Program-made: the position numbers and the translations under genes
The notes under the pieces: generated by a model
Told to the model about the DNA's origin: nothing
Databases searched by the model: none
The model's input: only the letters and a program-made list of their open reading frames with translations
Source of the DNA: an uncultured Deferribacteraceae bacterium
Lineage (GTDB): Bacteria > Chrysiogenota > Deferribacteres > CAMZNJ01
NCBI GenBank assembly: GCA_947313855.1
Contig: CAMZNS010000019.1
Location: 1 to 34,188, forward strand
Reading direction: 5' to 3'
DNA: 34,188 nt
Shown: piece after piece, positions 23,215 through 30,658 of the stretch
Layout: the number at the start of each line of letters is the position of its first letter
Position numbering within the stretch: position 1 is the stretch's first letter

Positions 23215-24480
23215 ATGGCAACTTACAAATACGAAGGTATTGACAAAAAAGGCAAAACAGTACGCGGCACTGTGGATAGTGCCTCAGAAGCCCTAGCCGC
23301 ACGCGAACTCCTTGGAAAAGGTGTGTTTGTGGATACCATTCACGAAGTGAAGGCGGGGAAACGCTCACGTACTGCAAACAAAGGCAAAGGGCGGGGTGAA
23401 GGCAAAAAGTTCTCATGGAAAGACCTTCGCGAAATGGAGATAACATTCGGTGCCAAATCCACAAAACATGTTGGCGAAATATTCTTCCAACTCTCACTGC
23501 TACTACGGAGCGGACTACCACTCGTCAACTCCATGAAAATCGTCTCCAGCAATACCAAATCCAAATACTACGCCGACATACTGATGGATATGGCGGAACA
23601 AGTGTCGGAAGGGATACGCTTTTCCGAAGCAGTGAAATCCCACGGCGACGCATTCCCAACAATGTACACCTCCCTGATTCAGTCCTCCGAAAAAATGGGG
23701 AACATTGATGTTGTCTTGCACGACATATCCATTTACGAAGAACAAAAACGTGAAAACTTGGACAAAGTTACATCCGCCATGGTTTACCCCGTGGTCGTGC
23801 TCATGGTGGGTATTGGGGTGCTGTGGGGGATGATCGCCTTTGTTGTGCCAAACATGACATCGGTGTTCGAAAACTTTAACGCCGAGCTACCAACCTACAC
23901 CAAACTAATGCTAGGTTTCTCATCGTTTATGCAGAAATATTCCCTTGTCATGATTATTCTGATTGTTGCAGGCTTCTTCGTGTTCAGACACTACTACGGC
24001 AACGTTGACGGCTCATTCCGCCAAAAACTAAACAAACGCATGTACGACATCAAATTTTTGCGTAACGTCTACATCAGTCGCTACACCTACATTTTGTCGT
24101 TTCAGCTGAAGGAGGGGATACCCCTCACCGACGCCATGGTACACGCCAACGCCAACCAATCCAATATCTACTTCAGAAACGAGCTTGAGGTTGTTCGCGA
24201 CCTAGTTGTTTCCGGTACAAAATTTTCGGAAGCGTTACGTAGTCGCAATATCTTCCCTGAGTTGCTGGTTGCCGCTTCAGCCACAGGTGAGCAATCGGGC
24301 AACATGAGCGGTCTGCTGGAGCGTGTAAGCACATACTATGGGAAACAGGTTCAAAAGCTTCTGGGGATTTTTGTGTCCATGGCCGAACCTCTGTTCCTAG
24401 TGTTTGTTGGTGGTATTATCGGGTTTATGGTAATATCCATCATGCTACCACTACTCAACATCAACTCCGTTATCGAATAA
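23215..24480 (+). CDS. gspF: Type II secretion system inner-membrane protein GspF
   Basis: A 421-residue polytopic platform protein. The N-terminus Ala-Thr-Tyr-Lys-Tyr-Glu-Gly-Ile-Asp-Lys-Lys-Gly-Lys is the usual GspF/PilC start. Two related cytoplasmic domains follow: the first with Phe-Phe-Gln-Leu-Ser-Leu-Leu-Leu-Arg-Ser-Gly-Leu-Pro-Leu (about 87-100), the second with Tyr-Ile-Leu-Ser-Phe-Gln-Leu-Lys-Glu-Gly-Ile-Pro-Leu. Three transmembrane segments lie near 195-220, 240-260 and 385-410. The second cytoplasmic domain carries the usual Gly-Glu-Gln-Ser-Gly-Asn-Met motif. It is the last gene of the rightward arm, 35 bp after gspE. Confidence 0.97.
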   Translation: MATYKYEGIDKKGKTVRGTVDSASEALAARELLGKGVFVDTIHEVKAGKRSRTANKGKGRGEGKKFSWKDLREMEITFGAKSTKHVGEIFFQLSLLLRSGLPLVNSMKIVSSNTKSKYYADILMDMAEQVSEGIRFSEAVKSHGDAFPTMYTSLIQSSEKMGNIDVVLHDISIYEEQKRENLDKVTSAMVYPVVVLMVGIGVLWGMIAFVVPNMTSVFENFNAELPTYTKLMLGFSSFMQKYSLVMIILIVAGFFVFRHYYGNVDGSFRQKLNKRMYDIKFLRNVYISRYTYILSFQLKEGIPLTDAMVHANANQSNIYFRNELEVVRDLVVSGTKFSEALRSRNIFPELLVAASATGEQSGNMSGLLERVSTYYGKQVQKLLGIFVSMAEPLFLVFVGGIIGFMVISIMLPLLNINSVIE

Positions 24481-24648
24481 CCGACGCGGGCATCTGTTAC
24501 GCAGTAATCACCTAACGGCACAATCATTAGCAACATAGTTATAAAAAAGTTACGATAGTTGTAGATTTTTTGTGCCCCGTGTGCCATAATACTCCTGACT
24601 AAGTTTTATTATCGCATAAACTATGTTTTATGTGGAGGAGTATTGACT

Positions 24649-25911
24649 ATGAGCTTACGAGAAGATGCACTGCGTTACCATCAGGATCCTGTTCCTGGGA
24701 AAATATCCATTCAACCTACAAAGTCCATGGAATCACAAATGGACCTAACACTTGCCTACTCCCCCGGTGTTGCCGAGCCCTGCTTGGAGATTGAAAAAAA
24801 CCCCGACTTAGCCTACAAATACACGTCCAAAGGTAATCTTGTGGCTGTTATCACCAACGGCACAGCTGTTCTTGGACTTGGAAGTATCGGCTCCCTTGCA
24901 AGCAAACCCGTAATGGAGGGGAAAAGTGTTCTATTCAAAAAATACGCTGCCATAGACTCCATCGACATCGAAATCGACTCCACCAATACTGAAGATATTA
25001 TTCGAACAGTCGAACTAATCGGCGAAACATTCGGTGGAATAAACCTCGAAGACTTCAAAGCACCCGAATGCTTCGAAATCGAAACAGAGCTGAAAAAACG
25101 TCTGGGCATACCCGTCTTCCACGACGACCAACACGGAACAGCCGTTATCGGACTAGCAGCCCTCATCAACGCCATGGATATTGCAGGCAAAAAACTGGAA
25201 GATATTCGCGTCGTAATCAACGGTGCCGGTGCTAGCGGTATCACAATGGTGAAGTTCTTCAGAAGCTACGGTGTCAAAAATATCATCGTTTGCGACACCA
25301 AAGGTGTGATTTACGAAGGACGACCCGAAGGGATGAACGAACAAAAATTGTCCGTTGCCGTGAAAACCGACTTCAGAACACTTGATGAGGCTGCCAAAGG
25401 GGCAGACGTGCTTTTCGGACTCTCCGCCGAAGGAGCATTTACCGAAAGTATGGTGAAATCCATGGCAGATAACCCTGTCATCTTCGCACTGGCAAACCCT
25501 AATCCCGAAATTCGTCCTGAAGTTGCGAAAGCTGTACGCTCTGACGTTACCATCGCCACCGGTCGATCCGACTACCCCAACCAAGTCAACAACGTACTAT
25601 GCTTCCCATACCTCTTCAGGGGTGCGTTAGACTGCCGTGCTAGCAGTATTACCGAAGGGATGAAAATGGCAGCCTCCAAAGCACTAGCAAAACTGGCAAA
25701 AGAACCTGTAACACAAGAAGTTTTGGACGCCTATGGAATCAAATCCTTGGAATTTTCAAAAGAGTACCTGATTCCAAAACCAACAGACTCACGTGTTATG
25801 ATTGAAGTTTCTGCCGCTGTGGTTGAAGCAGCCATGGCAGACGGTGTTGCCAAAATCAAGATTAACGACTTGGATGCCTACAAAGCCTCTTTGCGTAAAA
25901 TGATTTCTTAG
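24649..25911 (+). CDS. NAD(P)-dependent malic enzyme (short form)
   Basis: A 420-residue cytoplasmic enzyme that oxidatively decarboxylates malate to pyruvate. The start is the ATG at 24649, preceded by GGAGGAG 8 bp upstream, in preference to the TTG at 24643. Malic domain signatures: Tyr-Ser-Pro-Gly-Val-Ala-Glu-Pro-Cys (37-45), the lysine region Gly-Lys-Ser-Val-Leu-Phe-Lys-Lys (91-98), the metal-site segment Glu-Asp-Phe-Lys-Ala-Pro-Glu-Cys-Phe-Glu (134-143) and Phe-His-Asp-Asp-Gln-His-Gly-Thr-Ala-Val (157-166). The dinucleotide fold starts at Gly-Ala-Gly-Ala-Ser-Gly (192-197). It lacks the phosphotransacetylase-like C-terminal domain of MaeB. NAD versus NADP preference cannot be read reliably. 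Confidence 0.95.
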   Translation: MSLREDALRYHQDPVPGKISIQPTKSMESQMDLTLAYSPGVAEPCLEIEKNPDLAYKYTSKGNLVAVITNGTAVLGLGSIGSLASKPVMEGKSVLFKKYAAIDSIDIEIDSTNTEDIIRTVELIGETFGGINLEDFKAPECFEIETELKKRLGIPVFHDDQHGTAVIGLAALINAMDIAGKKLEDIRVVINGAGASGITMVKFFRSYGVKNIIVCDTKGVIYEGRPEGMNEQKLSVAVKTDFRTLDEAAKGADVLFGLSAEGAFTESMVKSMADNPVIFALANPNPEIRPEVAKAVRSDVTIATGRSDYPNQVNNVLCFPYLFRGALDCRASSITEGMKMAASKALAKLAKEPVTQEVLDAYGIKSLEFSKEYLIPKPTDSRVMIEVSAAVVEAAMADGVAKIKINDLDAYKASLRKMIS

Positions 25912-25948
25912 TGTATACTATGCTCAAAAAGGGGTAACCACTTCTGTT

Positions 25949-28315
25949 ATGAGTATGGATAGACAGTTTACACACGGTAATATTCGCGACGACAATAGTT
26001 TCGGGGGTGATGAGCTGGGGTACTCGCACCCCCCTGACGAAGGGGAAATGGGCGTGAACCTTGTGGGGAGTGCTTTGTGGCATAATACCCTGCTGGTTGC
26101 ATCTGGTGTGGGTATTGCGTCCATGTCTAATATCCGTACCACTGGTGCGTTTGGCGATGCTGGTGCGTCTGGCGATGCTGTTGCGTCTGGTGATGCTGGT
26201 GCGTCTGGCGATGCTGTTGCGTCTGGTGATGCTGGTGCGTTTGGCGATGCTGTTGCGTCTGGTGATGCTGGTGCGTCTGGCGATGCTGGTGCGTCTGGCG
26301 ATGCTGGTGCGTCTGGTGATGCTGGTGCGTTTGGCGATGCTGTTGCGTCTGGCGATGCTGGTGCGTCTGGCGATGCTGTTGCGTCGGTAGACAACACCTC
26401 GACACAGGCAATACAATCCCCTTGGCTGAACTCGAAATCTGATGGCTACACTACCGACCACACTACTCACACCGCCACCGAACCAAGTAACGCAACGGAC
26501 GTCAGTGGTGTACTGCGGATTAAGAACCACCTTGCAGATGTGTTACGCCTCGACGAGCACCTCGACAACCGCGACAACCGCGACGGCGACGCCTCAGTAA
26601 CCACGAACCCTGCCAACACCCTCACCATTATTCTGTTTGACAGCTTTGCGTCGCAGTATTCGCCACAAGCCTTGTCGCTCATAGCCGACACCGAAATGAA
26701 CAACACCCTAACACAGGAGTGCGGGTTTGCGTTGCGTCTCATGGACAGGGATGAGCACCCTTACACCGCCCCCATGCTTAGCCTCTTCCTACAGACACTT
26801 GGCTTGCATGGGTCTGTTTACAGGCATATCCCTGTATTTATTTTTTATTCGTCGAAAGATGGCTTGTTTTATGCACTGCCATTCTGTGACCACCTAGGGG
26901 AACACAGGGTTGTGCCTGAAACCCTTATTCAGCGTGCCAAATGGGTGTTGTCGGAGTACCAAGCTGGCGGTGACAAGTTTGTGCGTGTTGCAGAGTTGTT
27001 TTTTGCCGTTTATCGCAAGGCGTCCAAGGTGGAGGGTAGCTCTAGCAGACCGGTGGGGGACTTGCTCAGCATGGTGCGTAACAGTATGGTGGAGTCGATT
27101 GGTGGCTCTCTTGGTGGTTCGGCTAGTGGTTCGGCTAGTGGTTCGGCTAGTGTGGGGGCGTTGTTTCGTGGTCTAGCAATGTACGATACTGATGCCAACA
27201 CCAAGCTCGCACTAGACACCCTTGCCGTGGGGATGGCAACCACGACCATGAGGGATATTTTCCGTGGCGGATTCTTCTCAAACGCAACGTCCATACCGAT
27301 TACACTGGAGACGGAGTCGGCTGAAACTAATACACACGTACCGCAGTATTTTGCTCCAACCCTAGAAAAATCGTTGGAAAATAATGCGTGGATGGTCAGC
27401 TTCTACTCACGCCTGTACATTAAGTCTGACAACCCTTTTTTCTTGTATATTGCAAAACATACTGCCGACTTTATTATCGACACACTGCTCACCGACAGGG
27501 GTGTTGCGAACGGTATCGTCCCTGATCCCGATCTATACTTGCCAAATAAAAAGTGGCTCAAGGATTTATCAGCAGGTGAGATCGAGTCCTTAGGCAACGT
27601 GATTCAGATGGGTACTGGCTTGCCACATCTAAAGTCTGGCTCTGATTATAACGATATCCGATCTGTGGACAGTCTTTTAGATAAGGTTGCACAAAACCTT
27701 CTACCCTTTGGCGTTGATAGTCGCATTGTGGCACAACATAACTTCATCTTTGTGGTTGCATTGCTGGACCTATTCGAGGCATCGGGGGATGAGTACTACT
27801 TCACCATCGCCCTTTCGGTAATGGGTAAGTGTGAGGGTATTTTTGTGTCTGGCGGTGTTGCGAGTATGCTGGGCTACGCATACGCTGGTGCTGGTGGTGC
27901 TGGCGATGCTGGCGATGCTGGCGATGCTGAGTTACCCTTAGGTCTTGCTATTCACGGTGTGCAAACCCTTGGCGGTGTGGCATCGTATGTGATGGCATGT
28001 ATGAAGATGTTTGAGGTTACGGGTGAGAGGCGATTCCTAGATACTGGTCGCAATGCGTTTGCCATGGCGGAGCGTCGTCATTTTCATAATGGTAGTCTTT
28101 ACCTAGATGGGGGTAGTAGTGGGGGGCTGTGCTTTACTGGTGATTTTTCCGGTGGGTCGGTTCCTCAGGTTGCCATATTTATTTACACACTACTACGTTA
28201 CGCTCATCTGTTTGATGTATCTGCACAGATGTATGATTTTGCGTTGCAGTACACCCTTGCTTACGGTTATGAGTCTCCGTTTATGTACTACGGTTTGTCC
28301 GATGATGATTACTGA
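25949..28315 (+). CDS. Degenerate YyaL-like protein (thioredoxin-like plus alpha/alpha-barrel) with repeat insert
   Basis: A 788-residue protein. Residues 1-66 are unrecognised; 67-144 are 13 hexapeptide repeats (Ala-Ser-Gly-Asp-Ala-Gly/Val). About 190-350 resembles the thioredoxin-like domain of the YyaL/DUF255 family, with Met-Asp-Arg-Asp-Glu where the family has its Val-Asp-Arg-Glu-Glu, but the Cys-His-Trp-Cys-His motif is missing (the region reads Ser-Phe-Ala-Ser-Gln-Tyr-Ser-Pro). From about 420 it follows the six-hairpin domain: Asp-Ile-Phe-Arg-Gly-Gly-Phe-Phe, then Tyr-Phe-Ala-Pro-Thr-Leu-Glu-Lys-Ser-Leu-Glu-Asn-Asn-Ala, parallel to the family Val-Pro-His-Phe-Glu-Lys-Met-Leu-Tyr-Asp-Asn-Ala. 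Further Ser-Gly-Ser-Ala and Gly-Asp-Ala repeats interrupt it. Function unknown. It lies 37 bp after the malic enzyme gene and has no good ribosome binding site. Confidence 0.7.
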   Translation: MSMDRQFTHGNIRDDNSFGGDELGYSHPPDEGEMGVNLVGSALWHNTLLVASGVGIASMSNIRTTGAFGDAGASGDAVASGDAGASGDAVASGDAGAFGDAVASGDAGASGDAGASGDAGASGDAGAFGDAVASGDAGASGDAVASVDNTSTQAIQSPWLNSKSDGYTTDHTTHTATEPSNATDVSGVLRIKNHLADVLRLDEHLDNRDNRDGDASVTTNPANTLTIILFDSFASQYSPQALSLIADTEMNNTLTQECGFALRLMDRDEHPYTAPMLSLFLQTLGLHGSVYRHIPVFIFYSSKDGLFYALPFCDHLGEHRVVPETLIQRAKWVLSEYQAGGDKFVRVAELFFAVYRKASKVEGSSSRPVGDLLSMVRNSMVESIGGSLGGSASGSASGSASVGALFRGLAMYDTDANTKLALDTLAVGMATTTMRDIFRGGFFSNATSIPITLETESAETNTHVPQYFAPTLEKSLENNAWMVSFYSRLYIKSDNPFFLYIAKHTADFIIDTLLTDRGVANGIVPDPDLYLPNKKWLKDLSAGEIESLGNVIQMGTGLPHLKSGSDYNDIRSVDSLLDKVAQNLLPFGVDSRIVAQHNFIFVVALLDLFEASGDEYYFTIALSVMGKCEGIFVSGGVASMLGYAYAGAGGAGDAGDAGDAELPLGLAIHGVQTLGGVASYVMACMKMFEVTGERRFLDTGRNAFAMAERRHFHNGSLYLDGGSSGGLCFTGDFSGGSVPQVAIFIYTLLRYAHLFDVSAQMYDFALQYTLAYGYESPFMYYGLSDDDY
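26147..26380 (+). repeat. 18-bp coding minisatellite (Ala-Ser-Gly-Asp-Ala-Gly/Val)
   Basis: Thirteen tandem 18-bp units of the form gcgtctggcgatgctggt, with ggt/gtt alternation at the last codon and tct/ttt at the second. The period keeps the reading frame. The alternate order of Gly- and Val-ending units forms a 36-bp higher-order repeat. Confidence 0.95.
27108..27153 (+). repeat. 12-bp coding repeat (Gly-Ser-Ala-Ser)
   Basis: Three copies of ggttcggctagt, preceded by related ggtggctctctt/ggtggttcg sequence, lie inside the linker between the two YyaL-like domains and encode Gly-Ser-Ala-Ser repeats. Confidence 0.9.
27882..27928 (+). repeat. 9-bp coding repeat (Gly-Asp-Ala)
   Basis: Ggtgctggtggtgctggc followed by three gatgctggc-type units encodes Gly-Ala-Gly-Gly-Ala-Gly-Asp-Ala-Gly-Asp-Ala-Gly-Asp-Ala in a loop of the six-hairpin domain of the same gene. 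It uses the same gatgctgg core as the 18-bp array at 26147. Confidence 0.9.
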
Positions 28316-28338
28316 TATCTGCTTGTTGTCGTGTTTTG

Positions 28339-28773
28339 TTAAATAAATCGGTAGATTTTCATAATAGTGAAGATGAGTATTGCGACACCGAGTGCGACAA
28401 CACCGAGTATCCACACAATATCTTTTTTCAGACTTTTTTTGCCAAAAACTTGCAATGTTGATTGGCAGAATGGGCAGGCAAGGTATTCGGGTGCCCCTTT
28501 TTTGTTGTTGTACAGGTTTGGGATAACGGATTTGGTGCATTTGGGACAGAGTGTACGTTGTTTTGGTGGTTTGTTGGGGTCAACAACCACAATGGAGACA
28601 GCTACTGCACCGAGTTCTGTTTCCATTATGTCGAATTCGACGAGTTGTCCGAGTTCTGGTTGGCTTCGGTTTTGCCATTCGGATATGTAGAAAAATATAT
28701 CGGATTGGAAATCTCTTACGAAGATTGTGCCGTAGTCTTTTTTTGGATTATAATTGTTTATTACTCCATACAT
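28339..28773 (-). CDS. Cold-shock-domain / zinc-ribbon / membrane-anchor protein
   Basis: A 144-residue protein with three visible modules. Residues 1-64 resemble a cold-shock OB-fold: Gly-Val-Ile-Asn-Asn-Tyr-Asn-Pro-Lys-Lys-Asp-Tyr-Gly-Thr-Ile-Phe-Val parallels the family Gly-x-Val-Lys-Trp-Phe-Asn-x-x-Lys-Gly-Tyr-Gly-Phe-Ile, and Asp-Ile-Phe-Phe-Tyr-Ile-Ser parallels Asp-Ile-Phe-Val-His-Tyr-Ser, followed by Leu-Gly-Gln-Leu-Val-Glu-Phe-Asp. Residues 76-103 carry Cys-Pro-Lys-Cys and Cys-Pro-Phe-Cys, a zinc ribbon. Residues 118-141 form one transmembrane helix with a short tail. This suggests a membrane-tethered nucleic-acid-binding protein. Its start overlaps the end of the upstream gene by 26 bp. 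I know no named family with this architecture. Confidence 0.75.
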   Translation of the reverse strand: MYGVINNYNPKKDYGTIFVRDFQSDIFFYISEWQNRSQPELGQLVEFDIMETELGAVAVSIVVVDPNKPPKQRTLCPKCTKSVIPNLYNNKKGAPEYLACPFCQSTLQVFGKKSLKKDIVWILGVVALGVAILIFTIMKIYRFI

Positions 28774-29263
28774 TCCGCATCCCCTTGAACGTGTTCATCT
28801 CTTGTTGTATGTGTCTGTGGTATATTTCGATTAGTGGCTTGAAGTTTGACCCCGACCCGAGCATTTCGAGTTTTGTGCCATTTCGAAGGTGTATTTTGAG
28901 TTGCATCATCCCTTTGGTATGGCGTTCCCCCAGAACGTAGCCGTTGAAGGCAAACTCGGTGGAGACAATCTCCTTTTTGGCGTATGTTTGCATGAGGGGT
29001 GAGTATTCCACCTGCAGGGTATCATGTGGGATACGGTGCAGTAGTTTAACCCCTTTTAAATGAATAATGCAGTTTTCGGTAAAGGCGAACGGTTCGCTGT
29101 AGTGGTGCTTGGAAGTGCGACCTAGTCCGCCCCCTTCGTTAATAAAAATCTCTTGAACATCCTCTAAAATAATATCGCGAATGTTTTGTGTCATGACTTC
29201 CAGCATTTGCGAAACAGTGCTGTTTAGTCCGATTAATGTACAGTATGTTTGTATTGCGATCAT
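28748..29263 (-). CDS. Hypothetical protein (171 aa)
   Basis: A 171-residue soluble protein from the ATG at 29263, chosen because GGGAG lies about 6 bp upstream. The open frame extends upstream to 29422, but that portion overlaps the end of the neighbouring membrane-protein gene and a small gtttgagg repeat, and looks unlike coding sequence. The protein has alternating beta segments (Ile-Ile-His-Leu-Lys-Gly-Val-Lys-Leu-Leu; Met-Gln-Leu-Lys-Ile-His-Leu-Arg-Asn-Gly-Thr-Lys-Leu-Glu-Met-Leu-Gly) and a C-terminal helix, compatible with a PH-like fold, but no family is recognised. It overlaps the cold-shock-domain gene and lies 77 bp after the membrane gene, so the three are probably one operon. Confidence 0.7.
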   Translation of the reverse strand: MIAIQTYCTLIGLNSTVSQMLEVMTQNIRDIILEDVQEIFINEGGGLGRTSKHHYSEPFAFTENCIIHLKGVKLLHRIPHDTLQVEYSPLMQTYAKKEIVSTEFAFNGYVLGERHTKGMMQLKIHLRNGTKLEMLGSGSNFKPLIEIYHRHIQQEMNTFKGMRNVWSNKQL

Positions 29264-29340
29264 GTTTGCTCCCTGTGGCTTCGACGTTTGAGGTTTGAGG
29301 TTTGACTGTCGCTGTTGTAGCACGCCTGTAGCACCAAGGA

Positions 29341-30312
29341 TTAGTAGAGGAGGTAAGACACCCCCACTGCAACAACAATGCCACTGCCAATAATTATTTT
29401 TGTTATGTAAAAACGTCTGCAATCTTCATTTTCGTAGGGGGAGATGGTAATATCAAGTTTTGCGTCGGTGTTGTTGACAGCACCGGAATCAGTCTTCCCG
29501 TAGCAAGTGGCACGGCGGTATGCACCGTATCCCGCAGCCATGGCGATAAAGCGGACAACCACAGCAATAACAAACATGGATGAAATAAAAATTATTCCGA
29601 ACTGAGCATTTTGCACACCGTATGACACAATAAGCACAACCAAAACAACGGGGTTTGCAAGGAGTGCCAATCCGATCATAACCATCTTGATACCGGAGTT
29701 GCCACTCATGCGGAACTCATCCTTGAGGGGTGCAGAGTTGCTATTTGCAAGGGTACTCTTTAACTTAAAGTAGCCCTCAAGGAGCAAAATAACACCCGTA
29801 AACCCTAAAATAATGTGGGATATGAATTTTGTGGAGGCGAGTAGGTCGAGTGAGTAGAGGGGGTTGTAGGGGGTGGTGATGAGGAGGGTGAGCCCGAAAA
29901 TAATCCCTGCACCGGCAAACTGAAGGGCTGTTACTAGCATAACAACTTGGAGGTGGGTTATGAAAATACTGCCCTTGCGACGCTCAGGAATACTGTAAGA
30001 CGCACGCAACGAAGCCCTATCCTCCTCAGTGGTATGCTTGACCCTAGGGGAACGTCGCCCCATCTTGCTGGAGCGTTTTACGGAGAAAATATCGTTACCA
30101 CGGGCAAAACTATAACCGAATAGCACCTGTGTTGTAGTATCCCATAGTAGGGTTGCAACGCTCAGGCTTAGTAGGAGTTGTAGTATGGTGGCGGTGCTCG
30201 GTATGGAGTCGAAGGCTGTTGCGGCGAACATGAGGGGTGCGAAGTGGCTGTATGTCCAGTGGTAGTTGCCGATAAGCTCGGACGCAAACTCTGCAATGCT
30301 CATAGGTTTCAC
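29341..30312 (-). CDS. Multi-pass inner-membrane protein, unknown function
   Basis: Up to 323 residues from GTG at 30312, which has AGGA 4 bp upstream; ATG at 30303 is the alternative. About six hydrophobic segments are visible: near residues 42-60, 122-145, 160-178, 210-232, 238-262 and 300-322. A polar, basic segment of about 50 residues (Lys-Arg-Ser-Ser-Lys-Met-Gly-Arg-Arg-Ser...) lies between the first two and should be cytoplasmic. No transport or enzyme motif is recognised. It is the first gene of the leftward trio with the 171-aa protein and the cold-shock/zinc-ribbon membrane protein, which suggests a shared membrane-associated task. A 12-bp repeat array occupies its upstream region. 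Confidence 0.7.
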   Translation of the reverse strand: MKPMSIAEFASELIGNYHWTYSHFAPLMFAATAFDSIPSTATILQLLLSLSVATLLWDTTTQVLFGYSFARGNDIFSVKRSSKMGRRSPRVKHTTEEDRASLRASYSIPERRKGSIFITHLQVVMLVTALQFAGAGIIFGLTLLITTPYNPLYSLDLLASTKFISHIILGFTGVILLLEGYFKLKSTLANSNSAPLKDEFRMSGNSGIKMVMIGLALLANPVVLVVLIVSYGVQNAQFGIIFISSMFVIAVVVRFIAMAAGYGAYRRATCYGKTDSGAVNNTDAKLDITISPYENEDCRRFYITKIIIGSGIVVAVGVSYLLY

Positions 30313-30331
30313 TTAGTCCTGTTTGTTTGTG

Positions 30332-30446
30332 GTGCGTTCCAGCGTGCGTTCCAGCGTGCGTTCCAGCGTTCGTTCCAGCGTTCGTGCCAGCGTGTGTTCC
30401 AGCGTTCGTTCCAGCGTGTGTTCCAGCGTGTGTTCCAGCGTGCGTT
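30332..30446. repeat. 12-bp minisatellite (gtgcgttccagc)
   Basis: Nine full 12-bp units with variants gtgcgttccagc, gttcgttccagc, gttcgtgccagc and gtgtgttccagc, plus a partial unit. It lies about 20 bp upstream of the leftward membrane-protein start, where its promoter would be expected, so copy-number change could alter that gene's expression. The rest of the gap up to uppP holds only a 19-bp direct repeat (tgctgtggcagtgtttttt, about 30600-30640). Confidence 0.95.
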
Positions 30447-30658
30447 TTACGCACATATTTACGCCATAAATACATTTTAGCAAATATGCAACTATTCTGC
30501 CAAAGTTTTTTTACCATATTGCGACTACTATTGCAAAAGATTGCTAGCGGGTGTTGTATTTGCATTTGCTTAATAGGTTGTAAGGGTGTATGATTTGTTT
30601 TGCTGTGGCAGTGTTTTTTTGCTGTGGCAGTGTTTTTTGCTATGATTAGGGGGACGCC

